Source: a virus
Length of the DNA: 27,141 nt
IMG/VR virus record: IMGVR_UViG_3300012954_000057
Span: 1 to 27,141 of that record
Reading direction: 5' to 3' (one strand)
Shown here: one piece after another, positions 7,674-14,477 of the stretch
Position numbering within the stretch: position 1 is the stretch's first letter
How the letters are laid out: the number at the start of each line of letters is the position of its first letter
Notes under the pieces: model-generated
The model's database searches: none
What the model was told of the DNA's origin: nothing
The model's input: only the letters and a program-made list of their open reading frames with translations
Program-made: the position numbers and the translations under genes

Positions 7674-7677
7674 TTTT

Positions 7678-7851
7678 CTATACCTCTTTGGTCGTTACAG
7701 TTAAAATTTGCTCTGGCTTCATAATCTCCAAAGCCTTCTTCATAGCAAGGTCAACACTCTGTTTTTCTGTTGAACCTTCCCAAGCCTCGGTAGTCTCAAC
7801 ATGAGTACCGAAATTTGTTGTCTTCTCATAATCTACTGTCGTAATAAACAT
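7678..7851 (-). CDS. Small protein, 57 aa, unknown
   Basis: ATG 7849-7851 follows GAGGAAGAACGAT, about 30 bases downstream of a strong promoter. The protein reads MFITTVDYEKTTNFGTHVET at the start, then a helix (SVDLAMKKALEIMKPEQI) and a beta strand (LTVTTKE), a compact alpha/beta fold. No family recognised. Confidence 0.75.
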   Translation of the reverse strand: MFITTVDYEKTTNFGTHVETTEAWEGSTEKQSVDLAMKKALEIMKPEQILTVTTKEV

Positions 7852-7880
7852 ATCGTTCTTCCTCGTTTAGTTAAGTTAAC

Positions 7881-7908
7881 AATATAACATCTTTATGTGT
7901 ATTGTCAA
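7881..7908 (-). promoter_or_regulatory. Sigma70-like promoter, leftward
   Basis: TTGACA (7903-7908), 16-base spacer ending TGT, TATATT (7881-7886). It lies directly after the stop of the alginate-lyase-like gene and in front of the small gene starting at 7851. Confidence 0.7.
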
Positions 7909-7911
7909 CCA

Positions 7912-9222
7912 TTAATTTGAATTTAATGCTCCAGCATCAGCAATACCAAACATCCACATACCTCTGGCTTCATATGGTACTTCTTTAGCATGATCTGTAT
8001 CAAATACAGTGTCATACAAGTACATCCAACCTACAGTGTTGTATCTATTTGGGTCGTTAGTCATAAACCTTATATTGTTGTTACCTCCACCAATCTTAGG
8101 TTTGTCGTATAGTTTGGCAGAGTATTTCACAAGTCTTTCAATGCCTGGAAAGTCTTTTTGTATATCATATCCTTGATTATGTAATACTACAGACATCACT
8201 ATCAAACCCTGTGCTACTTTATTACCACTGTTTATACCGTAGTTCTCACCACTACCGCTTTTGTGTTCACCTCTTAGACTTCCATTCTTTCTAATAGTAT
8301 TATGGAAATCTTTGAAACCATTTAAACCTGCTGTGAAATAATCTTCGTTTTGATCAGCAATTCCCCACAGTAAGTAAGCGACCTTTTTGTAAATTGTTTC
8401 ATGGTTACCTGATTCAAAGAATGGTCTCCATTTCCATCTACTTGAAAGTAAACCATCCATAGGACCTTGTTCAAGAGCCCACACTCTTTTTTCTAACCAA
8501 TTATGAACTAATTCATATTCTTCTTTTGTGTAAGCATTGTTTCTTTGTAGAACAATATGTGATTCAATTAAAGGAATAATAGTTGGGTAAAACCAATTCA
8601 AAGCATTACCATATAGTTGAAAGTCTTTGGCATTACTGCTTTTATACAGATACTTGTCTGCTTCTAATATCTTAATCCAATCACCTTTGGCGCCTTCTAG
8701 CATACCATTCTTAAGTTTATCTAGGTTACCCTTCTGTAGATAATAAGAAATAGGAACCGAGTGTCTAAAAAATTTAGAGTAACTGGCATCAAGCATTTGC
8801 TTTTTAAATTCTTTGTTAAGGAAAATTTCTCTACCATCATCTGTGCCGTGTGACCTAAGCATGGTATCAAGTTTCTCTGTCCATTCAAAGTTTGTACATT
8901 CACGTGGTCCACAATGTGGTTCAAATTTAAATTGATCATTAGTTAGATCACCCCATACACCAATCATATCATTAGGACTAATCTTAGGTCCATCGTCTGC
9001 TATGTTGACAACATTGTTGTTGGATTGGAAATGACTCTTACCAATAAACAAATATGGTTGTTCTGTTAGGCTTGTAATATCTAAATCACAACCTCCATTC
9101 TTAACACAATCGTAGGCAAACTTTTTGCCTGTTGGCCACGGATATTCCTTAGCCATAACCATACCTGCCCATGCTAGGGTCAACAATACAGCCATTACTA
9201 CCATTATTACATTTCTAACCAT
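7912..9222 (-). CDS. Secreted alginate-lyase-like polysaccharide lyase
   Basis: A 436-residue protein with a signal peptide (MVRNVIMVVMAVLLTLAWAGMVMA, about 1-24). The C-terminal half has the layout of the alginate lyase (PL5-like) alpha/alpha-toroid family: WKWRPFFESGNHETIYKKVA (about 263-282), where SGNHE corresponds to the family NNH motif, then a helical repeat and GEHKSGSGENYGINSGNKVA (about 318-337) ending in a hydrophobic helix. The N-terminal 130 residues hold extra cysteines (CVKNGGC, CGPREC). It may degrade an exopolysaccharide or envelope polymer, but the uronic-acid substrate is inferred. It overlaps the phosphoesterase gene by eight bases. Confidence 0.65.
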   Translation of the reverse strand: MVRNVIMVVMAVLLTLAWAGMVMAKEYPWPTGKKFAYDCVKNGGCDLDITSLTEQPYLFIGKSHFQSNNNVVNIADDGPKISPNDMIGVWGDLTNDQFKFEPHCGPRECTNFEWTEKLDTMLRSHGTDDGREIFLNKEFKKQMLDASYSKFFRHSVPISYYLQKGNLDKLKNGMLEGAKGDWIKILEADKYLYKSSNAKDFQLYGNALNWFYPTIIPLIESHIVLQRNNAYTKEEYELVHNWLEKRVWALEQGPMDGLLSSRWKWRPFFESGNHETIYKKVAYLLWGIADQNEDYFTAGLNGFKDFHNTIRKNGSLRGEHKSGSGENYGINSGNKVAQGLIVMSVVLHNQGYDIQKDFPGIERLVKYSAKLYDKPKIGGGNNNIRFMTNDPNRYNTVGWMYLYDTVFDTDHAKEVPYEARGMWMFGIADAGALNSN

Positions 9223-9721
9223 TTTCCCTCCTATATAATACTTCGTCTAATGAAATTGGTGTATAATTAATTTGCTCTACACTAACATTGACATACCTTT
9301 TGTCATCTATCTTCCTATCGTGTATGTGTCCATGTATATTGGCATCAAACCTTCCCAACTGCTCAGGGTGGATAGGAATATGTGTCATCATCATTTTATA
9401 AAGTTCATGAGCACCTCTGATATCAATGAAGTACTTTGTATAATCTTTTAGATCAAATATATCATGATTACCTTTGATAAGAATCTTTTTACCATTCAAT
9501 TCATCTAACAGAGCAAGTTTACGTCTTGGAAAGGCCACATCACCTAAATGATATACTTTATCGTGAGGTTGAACAACAGAGTTCCACCTTTGAACCATGA
9601 TAGCATCTCCGTCATGAGAATTATCTGCTACATCTCTAACCCTAGAACCATCTTTGTTCTTAAAGCCATAGACAGCATCATGACCAAAATGTGTATCACT
9701 TATAAAAAATCTTTCTGACAT
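9215..9721 (-). CDS. Calcineurin-like metallophosphoesterase
   Basis: A 168-residue phosphoesterase with all core metal-binding motifs: SDTHFGH (8-14), HLGDVAF (59-65), KGNHDIF and the C-terminal THIPIHP and HGHIHDRK. The short, single-domain form is common in phages and bacteria (COG4186-like). The fold hydrolyses phosphomono- or diesters; in phages, candidates include cyclic nucleotides and 2',3' ends, which the sequence does not settle. The start overlaps the stop of a 27-codon upstream frame (TAATG). Confidence 0.9.
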   Translation of the reverse strand: MSERFFISDTHFGHDAVYGFKNKDGSRVRDVADNSHDGDAIMVQRWNSVVQPHDKVYHLGDVAFPRRKLALLDELNGKKILIKGNHDIFDLKDYTKYFIDIRGAHELYKMMMTHIPIHPEQLGRFDANIHGHIHDRKIDDKRYVNVSVEQINYTPISLDEVLYRRENG

Positions 9722-9804
9722 TACTGTACCATCATCTGTACGGCACCAATTACATAATTGGCAACAACCATACCTTTCATAAAAATTAAATAACTCTCTA
9801 TCAT
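9721..9804 (-). CDS. Possible 27-aa membrane peptide
   Basis: The frame MIESYLIFMKGMVVANYVIG... begins with an ATGA overlap of the upstream stop and ends with TAATG overlapping the phosphoesterase start, so it fills the gap exactly. AAGGAG lies 12 bases before the ATG. It would form one membrane helix. The arrangement supports translation, but the frame is short and could be fortuitous. Confidence 0.45.
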   Translation of the reverse strand: MIESYLIFMKGMVVANYVIGAVQMMVQ

Positions 9805-10031
9805 AAGTTCATTGCTCCTTCCACTTGTTTCAAAACCTTTTTACTGTGTTTACAGTATCCATGATAACTAAAACCTCGGCAATCACATTCGAACCCTTTA
9901 TCTGTAAGTTCCACAGAATAATTATTACCTGTAGATCCAACTACAGGCCAAACAACTCCTGACATCCAATGACCCTTAGGATCAAAAAAATTAGGCATCA
10001 AATATTTTTTAATGTATTTTTTATTTGCCAT
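9801..10031 (-). CDS. SWIM-like zinc-finger protein, 76 aa
   Basis: Residues 38-66 have the SWIM pattern: a strand (YSVELTDKGFECDC) followed by C49-X-C51 and C60-X-H62 (GYCKHSKKV), expected to bind zinc. SWIM domains mediate DNA or protein contacts. The N-terminus is basic (MANKKYIKKYLMP) and the middle has a Trp/Gly-rich loop. The start overlaps the small membrane gene upstream by 11 bases. Confidence 0.7.
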   Translation of the reverse strand: MANKKYIKKYLMPNFFDPKGHWMSGVVWPVVGSTGNNYSVELTDKGFECDCRGFSYHGYCKHSKKVLKQVEGAMNL

Positions 10032-10122
10032 GTCTATCCTCGTTGTTCCACATAATAAAAATTGCTACGACGAAAGCATATATCAAACCTATATACACAA
10101 TCGCCGTAAATAATTCTCCCAT
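10021..10122 (-). CDS. Small single-span membrane protein, 33 aa
   Basis: The frame starts at ATG 10120-10122, one base after the upstream stop, and encodes MGELFTAIVYIGLIYAFVVA, continuing hydrophobic before a polar tail (MWNNEDRHGK). One membrane helix, C-terminus probably cytoplasmic. The Shine-Dalgarno is weak, so translation may depend on coupling. Confidence 0.55.
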   Translation of the reverse strand: MGELFTAIVYIGLIYAFVVAIFIMWNNEDRHGK

Positions 10123-10123
10123 A

Positions 10124-10483
10124 TTATTTCAGGTAGTGTGGACCTGTCCAAGCCACCGAATAATCATCAGCAAAGATGTTTCCCCTTGCTTGGTTCAAAG
10201 CAGGTGCCTGCCAACCAGCCGCCTTAAGGATATCACCTTTGTTAAAAACTTTACCTTTGCTAACAAAATCTTCATTAGCAATAAAACCCCAAACACCATT
10301 TTCTCTAATGATCTTTGTGTACTTCTTACCAACCTTAACAGTAAAACTGTCGTCGAACTTTTCAACAGATTCTTTAAAGTAACCTGTCAGTTCTTTTTTA
10401 CCACCTTGTGTTGTCCAGTTGATGTAGTCTTGTTTGATTGCTACTTTCAACTTCTCAATCGCTTGATTAAATGTGTTGTCCAT
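10124..10483 (-). CDS. Unknown 119-aa protein
   Basis: The start MDNTFNQAIEKLKVAIKQDY is chosen because AAGGAGG lies nine bases upstream; a longer frame would run over the neighbouring gene. The protein has a helical N-terminus and a beta-rich C-terminal part (FTVKVGKKYTKIIRENGVWG ... VFNKGDILKAAGWQAPALNQ), possibly an SH3-like or DUF-type domain. The WGFIA...GDIL...AWTGPHYL pattern suggests a compact beta barrel. No family recognised. Confidence 0.75.
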   Translation of the reverse strand: MDNTFNQAIEKLKVAIKQDYINWTTQGGKKELTGYFKESVEKFDDSFTVKVGKKYTKIIRENGVWGFIANEDFVSKGKVFNKGDILKAAGWQAPALNQARGNIFADDYSVAWTGPHYLK

Positions 10484-10484
10484 A

Positions 10485-10721
10485 TTATTTGCCCTCCTTA
10501 AAAGCAAAGTTGATTTGAGTATCAACGGGTTGTTTGGCCTCCCATTTGTCAGCCAAATCATTAAAGTGTTCATAGAACACTGTAGCATCTTTAAACAACT
10601 TACCTACTGCCATAAAGCAATCAGCATCAACAAAGTTCCAGTTGATTGACCCATCATCATTGATGTTTTCTGGGTTATTAACTGCTTCGTTAAACTGTGA
10701 CTCTAAAAGCGAATGTATCAT
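10485..10721 (-). CDS. Unknown 78-aa acidic protein
   Basis: An acidic protein (SQFNEAVNNPENINDDGSIN, WNFVDADCFMAVG) with a helical C-terminal part and the tail NFAFKEGK. It is the first gene downstream of the repeated promoter at 10751-10778. An AAGAAGGAGC Shine-Dalgarno precedes the ATG. No family recognised. Confidence 0.75.
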   Translation of the reverse strand: MIHSLLESQFNEAVNNPENINDDGSINWNFVDADCFMAVGKLFKDATVFYEHFNDLADKWEAKQPVDTQINFAFKEGK

Positions 10722-10750
10722 AAATGCTCCTTCTTTCTAACTATACTATT

Positions 10751-10778
10751 ATAATAACACAGATACGGATATTGTCAA
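10751..10778 (-). promoter_or_regulatory. Sigma70-like promoter, repeated copy 1
   Basis: TTGACA (10773-10778), 16-base spacer ending TGT, TATTAT (10751-10756), with an overlapping TATAAT. About 40 bases here are identical except for one position to the promoter at 16442-16469, including the spacer, so the two units are likely expressed together. Confidence 0.75.
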
Positions 10779-10830
10779 CCAGAAAATACCAGAAAAAAGT
10801 CGCTATTTTTGGGGGTTTTTTAGTGGTTGA

Positions 10831-11022
10831 TCACCCAAAATGAGGGTGATCTTTACCTTTTGTAACTACGAACCTGAAGATAAAAGGATCTTCCTTCTTC
10901 TTCTTTTCGTTTACAGGCTTGTTAAGTTCATTCCTAACAGCCTTGGCATCTTGTTTCTTGTCGAAACCTGCCTTTTCAATCTTACCAGTTTTGGTATCGA
11001 TTATAGAATATATGTCAGCCAT
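10831..11022 (-). CDS. Small basic protein, 63 aa, unknown
   Basis: A highly charged protein: IYSIIDTKTGKIEKAGFDKK, a helix, a lysine-rich loop (NEKKKKEDPFIFRFVV) and the tail KGKDHPHFG. A strong Shine-Dalgarno (AGGAGGTAAT) precedes the ATG. A perfect 8-bp inverted repeat (10829-10836 / 10844-10851) covers its last codons and stop; no T-run follows on this strand. Confidence 0.75.
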   Translation of the reverse strand: MADIYSIIDTKTGKIEKAGFDKKQDAKAVRNELNKPVNEKKKKEDPFIFRFVVTKGKDHPHFG

Positions 11023-11030
11023 ATTACCTC

Positions 11031-11156
11031 CTAATAACTTGCTACTATTACAAAAACTAATGCTCCTATGAACCCTGCTATCAATACATGGTTACCTAAG
11101 TTTAAAAAACTCTTACCAACTGTATGAGGGTTCTTAGGATCTATCCATTTGCTCAT
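11031..11156 (-). CDS. Small single-span membrane protein, 41 aa
   Basis: ATG 11154-11156 follows AGGAGGATGTTC and overlaps the stop of the upstream small gene. The sequence starts MSKWIDPKNPHTVGKSFLNL and continues into a C-terminal membrane helix (HVLIAGFIGALVFVIVASY). N-terminus cytoplasmic is likely. Unknown function. Confidence 0.75.
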   Translation of the reverse strand: MSKWIDPKNPHTVGKSFLNLGNHVLIAGFIGALVFVIVASY

Positions 11157-11293
11157 GAACATCCTCCTCCTATTGCTCCTGTACACTCTAGTCCATGAAA
11201 GAACCATGCTTCAGGATAGGGTGAGTAAACCGTGCCAAGCACCACCATACTTGCTAGAATAATTGCTACTAAAAGTGGTCCCCAATTACCCAT
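11153..11293 (-). CDS. Small membrane protein with C-terminal CxxxxxxxC, 46 aa
   Basis: The frame starts at ATG 11291-11293 (TAATG overlap with the PsiE-like gene; GAGGA upstream). Residues 6-22 form a membrane helix (PLLVAIILASMVVLGTV), followed by YSPYPEAWFFHGLECTGAIG and an end with a second cysteine (GGGCS). The two cysteines (37 and 45) would lie outside the cytoplasm and could form a disulfide. Unknown family. Confidence 0.7.
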   Translation of the reverse strand: MGNWGPLLVAIILASMVVLGTVYSPYPEAWFFHGLECTGAIGGGCS

Positions 11294-11694
11294 TACTCAT
11301 CCTCTGATTGATATTTGTATGTCCACGGTGGCTTAAATCTTATAACCAAACACGCCAAAGCAATAATCAAAATGGCACCTGCTTCATATAATAATGTTAT
11401 AGGTTCCATTTCCTTACCTTGTAGAATAATTAATCTTGCTAGAGCCGTCATAGCAATAAACAGAGGCAATGTAATTGGTATTCTACTACTAGCATAGAAC
11501 ACTCCTATCATTCCAAGTACCTCTGTATAGATAAACAACAACAATAGGTCAGCAAGTTTAATTGTGCCTACGTCATATATGTGTAATATCTCTTGCCCTG
11601 TAGCAATTAGTGTCAGTAATGCTATAATACCTAATAAGGCTTTTTCAATCGCCTTAATTAGTTCAGTGGCATTTGATTTTGTAAATTTACTCAT
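11293..11694 (-). CDS. PsiE-like phosphate-starvation membrane protein
   Basis: A 133-residue protein with about four membrane helices. The central segment LLLFIYTEVLGMIGVFYASS, followed by RIPITLPLFIAMTALARLII, matches the PsiE family (phosphate-starvation-inducible). The ATG at 11694 is chosen since GGGGGAGA precedes it by five bases; an upstream ATG would be inside the previous gene. The C-terminus is cytoplasmic (FKPPWTYKYQSEDE). PsiE function is poorly known. Its presence fits a phage of phosphate-poor seawater, but no pho box was seen. Confidence 0.75.
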   Translation of the reverse strand: MSKFTKSNATELIKAIEKALLGIIALLTLIATGQEILHIYDVGTIKLADLLLLFIYTEVLGMIGVFYASSRIPITLPLFIAMTALARLIILQGKEMEPITLLYEAGAILIIALACLVIRFKPPWTYKYQSEDE

Positions 11695-12058
11695 GTTCTC
11701 CCCCAGGATCTTTATCATCCAAAGGCACCTTATAGGGATTGCCTTTCTTATCCCTGTAGATCACATATCCTCTACTTCTACCATATGAGTGATATGATCC
11801 AAACCTCCATGGTTGATGTTCAGCAACTTTAAAAGTTCCTACAGTAACCACGACAGCACCTACTAGTAAAACGTGTAAGAAAGCACTTATACCAAATGCC
11901 ATTACACTTTCAGCAATATATAAAGCAAAGACAGCCGACCACATAAAAGCCAGTATCTGCATTATCATATGTCTAACCTGTAAATCTGGAATATGTCTTA
12001 ATGGATTAACTTCAGCATCCATAACATGGTTCCAGCAACTAACAACAAATTTTCTCAT
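11687..12058 (-). CDS. Membrane protein, 123 aa, unknown
   Basis: An N-terminal soluble stretch with His/Asp (SCWNHVMDAEVNPLRHIPDL) is followed by two membrane helices (about 30-50, MIMQILAFMWSAVFALYIAE; and 56-78, ISAFLHVLLVGAVVVTVGTF), then a polar C-terminal domain (VAEHQPWRFGSYHSYGRSRG, VPLDDKDPGGEHE). It overlaps the PsiE-like gene and touches the next upstream gene by one base. No family recognised. Confidence 0.7.
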   Translation of the reverse strand: MRKFVVSCWNHVMDAEVNPLRHIPDLQVRHMIMQILAFMWSAVFALYIAESVMAFGISAFLHVLLVGAVVVTVGTFKVAEHQPWRFGSYHSYGRSRGYVIYRDKKGNPYKVPLDDKDPGGEHE

Positions 12059-12756
12059 TATGCTACCTCCTGATAGTACTCATCTAAATCAGCCACAAAC
12101 GTTGCCGGATCATCATGCCACTTTTTATTCATATAACCTACACTGGCATAATATCCTTTTCCGGTTGTGTCATTATAATCGAAGTTGGCATCAACTTCTT
12201 TCTTGTCATACCAGACATTTTCTAGTATGTCACCTAAATATGTTTCTACACTGCTGAACGTAAGTTTCTTAGGATCAAAGTCCTCTCCATCTGTTTCAAT
12301 AAAGTAACTTGAGAAGCCACCTTTTTCAGCACTGTGAAAACAAAGAACTGGATCATATAATTCTAGATCAACTTCTTCGAAATCCCATTCATCTATATCT
12401 GTATGGTATGCTTCTCTACCATACAAATGTTGGCCTGGCTTAAATTCTTTTTCTGTGTCGTTCCAAGTCCAATCATCTTCTTCATTTGTAATTTCTGTAA
12501 CACGCCAATCTCCATCGGCATAAGCATTATTCAAATGCTCCTTGTCATCACACTCGTGCCAAGCATTAAAGCCTTCACAAGGTAATGGACAGTTTTGATC
12601 CTCAGGTGGATCACCCCAATCAAGAGAAGTAACAAAATCAATCAAATCTGCTTCTTCTTTACCTCTCCAGTATTCCACAAATTCTTTGTCGACTTTACCG
12701 ATACAGAGTTCACCTCCGTATCTACCTGTGTCAACCCGAAACTTTCTCTTTGGCAT
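12058..12756 (-). CDS. Large acidic unknown protein, 232 aa
   Basis: A very acidic, Trp- and Tyr-rich soluble protein (DWGDPPEDQNCPLPCEGFNAWH, WHDDPATFVADLDEYYQEVA). The ATG 12754-12756 is preferred over a TTG two codons upstream; AAGGA lies eight bases away. Its charge pattern (long runs of Asp/Glu around residues 60-150) resembles DNA-mimic or inhibitor proteins, but this is only a guess. No family recognised. Confidence 0.7.
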   Translation of the reverse strand: MPKRKFRVDTGRYGGELCIGKVDKEFVEYWRGKEEADLIDFVTSLDWGDPPEDQNCPLPCEGFNAWHECDDKEHLNNAYADGDWRVTEITNEEDDWTWNDTEKEFKPGQHLYGREAYHTDIDEWDFEEVDLELYDPVLCFHSAEKGGFSSYFIETDGEDFDPKKLTFSSVETYLGDILENVWYDKKEVDANFDYNDTTGKGYYASVGYMNKKWHDDPATFVADLDEYYQEVA

Positions 12757-12907
12757 TTTCAATATCCTTTGTCAAGTTTTGATAAAGACCACTTTGTAAG
12801 AGCCTATCTCTTTTTTGTTTTGCTTTAGAAGACAATCTTCTTTGAGCCTTTTTTCTATCAAGTTTTACTTTGATAGCCTTCTGTTTGTGTGACATCTTCT
12901 TAGACAT
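12731..12907 (-). CDS. Small very basic protein, 58 aa
   Basis: ATG 12905-12907 follows AAGGAGATATA. Nearly every third residue is Lys/Arg (MSKKMSHKQKAIKVKLDRKK, RLSSKAKQKRDRLLQSGLYQ). It is probably a helical nucleic-acid-binding peptide. It overlaps the start of the acidic protein gene by 26 bases, so a basic and an acidic protein are translated as a pair. Confidence 0.7.
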   Translation of the reverse strand: MSKKMSHKQKAIKVKLDRKKAQRRLSSKAKQKRDRLLQSGLYQNLTKDIENAKEKVSG

Positions 12908-12916
12908 TATATCTCC

Positions 12917-13174
12917 TTAATCATAATAGATAGCGAAAGTATCAGCATAACCTTTATGGACAAAATCTCTTGGTCTTGTGTAATGTCCTTTGCTTTTACC
13001 CCTAAATCTAATACGCCTTTTCTTCTTTGGTAACATTTTCATAAACTGACCATATAACTTCATAGGCACTCCTTTGAAACTGCTACATTCAACATCAGGA
13101 CTTATATACTTGTTCAATAAGTCTTGTTCTTCTGGCTTGTAACAGGCAAAAATAGTAAACTTATCTATTTTCAT
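12917..13174 (-). CDS. Unknown 85-aa basic protein
   Basis: The start MKIDKFTIFACYKPEEQDLL (13172-13174) gives a 14-base overlap with the upstream gene; a start 10 codons earlier is possible but would read through most of that gene's end. It has a basic middle (MKMLPKKKRRIRFRGKSKGH) and ends with GYADTFAIYYD. Unknown. Confidence 0.6.
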   Translation of the reverse strand: MKIDKFTIFACYKPEEQDLLNKYISPDVECSSFKGVPMKLYGQFMKMLPKKKRRIRFRGKSKGHYTRPRDFVHKGYADTFAIYYD

Positions 13175-13334
13175 CTTGTTGCTTTCGCCATTTCCAATAA
13201 CCATCTAACCACTCTTTATGTGATGTAGATTTCTTAGAAACTTTAGTGACTTTATTATATACCTTATAATCTTGCTCGTCCATCATAGTTCCGTCATCAG
13301 CAAGATAATATTTTACAGGTTTGTTTTTAGCCAT
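13161..13334 (-). CDS. Small protein, 57 aa, unknown
   Basis: ATG 13332-13334 follows AAAGGAGTTT. The protein reads MAKNKPVKYYLADDGTMMDE and ends in a basic, Trp-rich helix (HKEWLDGYWKWRKQQDENR). It lies eight bases after the previous gene. No family recognised. Confidence 0.7.
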   Translation of the reverse strand: MAKNKPVKYYLADDGTMMDEQDYKVYNKVTKVSKKSTSHKEWLDGYWKWRKQQDENR

Positions 13335-13342
13335 AAACTCCT

Positions 13343-13549
13343 TTACTTTACACTTCTTTTATTTGACTCAATGTTGTTTACAAATACTCTTACAAGCCTT
13401 GACACATCAACTTCTTCTCTTTGAAGTGTTTTAGGGTTTGTAAAAATCACTTTACTCTTGTTTGCTTCTAATTGAATACCAATATTTGAAGCAACTACGA
13501 TAGCGTCATCTGTATTCTTACGCCAATCATGTGAACTATACTGAGTCAT
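13343..13549 (-). CDS. Small protein, 68 aa, unknown
   Basis: The start MTQYSSHDWRKNTDDAIVVA (13547-13549) has AAAGGAG upstream and overlaps the preceding stop (TAATG). The sequence has alternating strands (VIFTNPKTLQREEVDVSRLV) and a basic tail. No family recognised. Confidence 0.7.
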   Translation of the reverse strand: MTQYSSHDWRKNTDDAIVVASNIGIQLEANKSKVIFTNPKTLQREEVDVSRLVRVFVNNIESNKRSVK

Positions 13550-13899
13550 TATGCTGGCTCCTTTTGCCATTCAAAGTCATTAGTAGACCAATCTGGATCA
13601 GCATAATCAATACTGTCTGAATCTTCGTATGGAATACATTCAGCAACTTTCTTTGTATCTCCCATATCGTTGTAGTTCCAATCAGCGGCATAAACTTCTA
13701 CAGGCTCGTCTTTGTGATAGCCTTCTTGCCAGTCTATACTTTCAATGCCTCCGTGTTCTATTGTGGCATTCTCTGCCTCATCTTTTGAATCAGCAACTAC
13801 ATCGTACTCAACCCAAACGTTGTAATATTTCTTAACTCTAAACTTTTGCTTTCCGATATCCTTGTGAGGATTATCAAAAGAAAATGTTTGCTTCGTCAT
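13549..13899 (-). CDS. Acidic unknown protein, 116 aa
   Basis: The N-terminal half has a strand-rich segment (FRVKKYYNVWVEYDVVADSK) then a helix (DEAENATI), a pattern seen in small DpnD/PcfM-like phage proteins; the C-terminal half is extremely acidic (YEDSDSIDYADPDWSTNDFE). It overlaps the upstream small gene by four bases (ATGA). Function unknown. Confidence 0.7.
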   Translation of the reverse strand: MTKQTFSFDNPHKDIGKQKFRVKKYYNVWVEYDVVADSKDEAENATIEHGGIESIDWQEGYHKDEPVEVYAADWNYNDMGDTKKVAECIPYEDSDSIDYADPDWSTNDFEWQKEPA

Positions 13900-14039
13900 T
13901 TGCTACCGCCTAACGGTATCATACAAGTAGGACAATCATTTACGACTTCCTTGTGTATGTCATTCACTTGTGTGGCAATAAAAATCAATAGCACAAGAAT
14001 TGCTAAATTTATAGCCATGTTAATATAATTCGGTTTCAT
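13896..14039 (-). CDS. Small membrane protein with CxxC, 47 aa
   Basis: ATG 14037-14039 follows the strong AAGGAGGATAT. One membrane helix (MAINLAILVLLIFIA, about 8-22) is followed by TQVNDIHKEVVNDCPTCMIP with a CPTC pair (36-39). The CxxC could bind metal or act in disulfide exchange. Unknown function. Confidence 0.75.
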   Translation of the reverse strand: MKPNYINMAINLAILVLLIFIATQVNDIHKEVVNDCPTCMIPLGGSK

Positions 14040-14048
14040 ATATCCTCC

Positions 14049-14240
14049 TTAGTTACCGTTTACTTCTGCCCAATCTTTTTCATCATCTCTTTGGGTCTGT
14101 TTGTCTTTCATCTTTTTAATAAAAGACATATCTCCACTACCAATAGCATCAATAAACTTACCAATAGTGCCTGTCTTTTCTTTAACAGTACCACAACCAG
14201 TAAGCATCAATACAAGTAGAATTAATGTTAATGTCTTCAT
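14049..14240 (-). CDS. Small lipoprotein, 63 aa
   Basis: The start MKTLTLILLVLMLTGCGTVK (14238-14240) has GGAGG upstream; an ATG 21 bases earlier lies before this Shine-Dalgarno and is rejected. The lipobox LTGC (13-16) predicts lipidation at C16 and a mature polar peptide of 48 residues ending KDWAEVNGN. It could be an Rz1-like spanin component or an envelope lipoprotein; there is no proline-rich region to support a spanin. Confidence 0.75.
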   Translation of the reverse strand: MKTLTLILLVLMLTGCGTVKEKTGTIGKFIDAIGSGDMSFIKKMKDKQTQRDDEKDWAEVNGN

Positions 14241-14344
14241 AAACCTCCGTAAAATTGACATTGGTTACAATTTGTTAATAATACTATGATAACTGTAATT
14301 AACAGTAGTATCACAAATAATATTTGACTATTGTTTCCATTCAT
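14237..14344 (-). CDS. Small membrane protein with CxxC, 35 aa
   Basis: ATG 14342-14344 follows AAGGAATATAAT. A membrane helix (ILFVILLLITVIIVLL, 8-23) is followed by TNCNQCQFYGGL with C26-X2-C29. It ends with an ATGA overlap of the lipoprotein start. Topology and CxxC position resemble the neighbour at 13896-14039. Confidence 0.7.
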   Translation of the reverse strand: MNGNNSQILFVILLLITVIIVLLTNCNQCQFYGGL

Positions 14345-14345
14345 A

Positions 14346-14477
14346 TTATATTCCTTCTTCAACATTCTGTAGGCCTGCCACGACAACTAGTACTGGAGGC
14401 TGTATCAATATCTCACCTGTGTATCCAGTCTTAAAATTTTCATCCGTTGACGTTAGGGCAATACCTACAAAATTCAT
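14346..14477 (-). CDS. Small protein, 43 aa, unknown
   Basis: The frame starts at ATG 14475-14477 (TAATG overlap with the ligase stop) and runs MNFVGIALTSTDENFKTGYT, then strands (EILIQPPVLVVVAGLQNVEE). It fills the gap between the ligase and the next small gene, where its last codons carry the next Shine-Dalgarno. No family recognised. Confidence 0.65.
   Translation of the reverse strand: MNFVGIALTSTDENFKTGYTGEILIQPPVLVVVAGLQNVEEGI

Noticed and set aside
8721-8939. A 72-codon minus-strand frame inside the alginate-lyase-like gene
   Set aside because: It is an alternative frame of a gene with clear domain structure, and has no Shine-Dalgarno.
10025-10501. A long plus-strand frame (158 codons) and other plus-strand frames within the accessory region
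   Set aside because: They lie opposite well-supported minus-strand genes with Shine-Dalgarno sites and lack their own. Composition is of the anti-sense type.
10829-10851. Perfect inverted repeat GATCACCC/GGGTGATC taken as a terminator
   Set aside because: On the minus strand it is not followed by a T-run, and it covers the last codons of the 63-aa gene. Role left open.
12770-12775. TTGACA on the minus strand as a promoter
   Set aside because: It lies inside the small basic protein gene and no -10 hexamer appears at the right distance.
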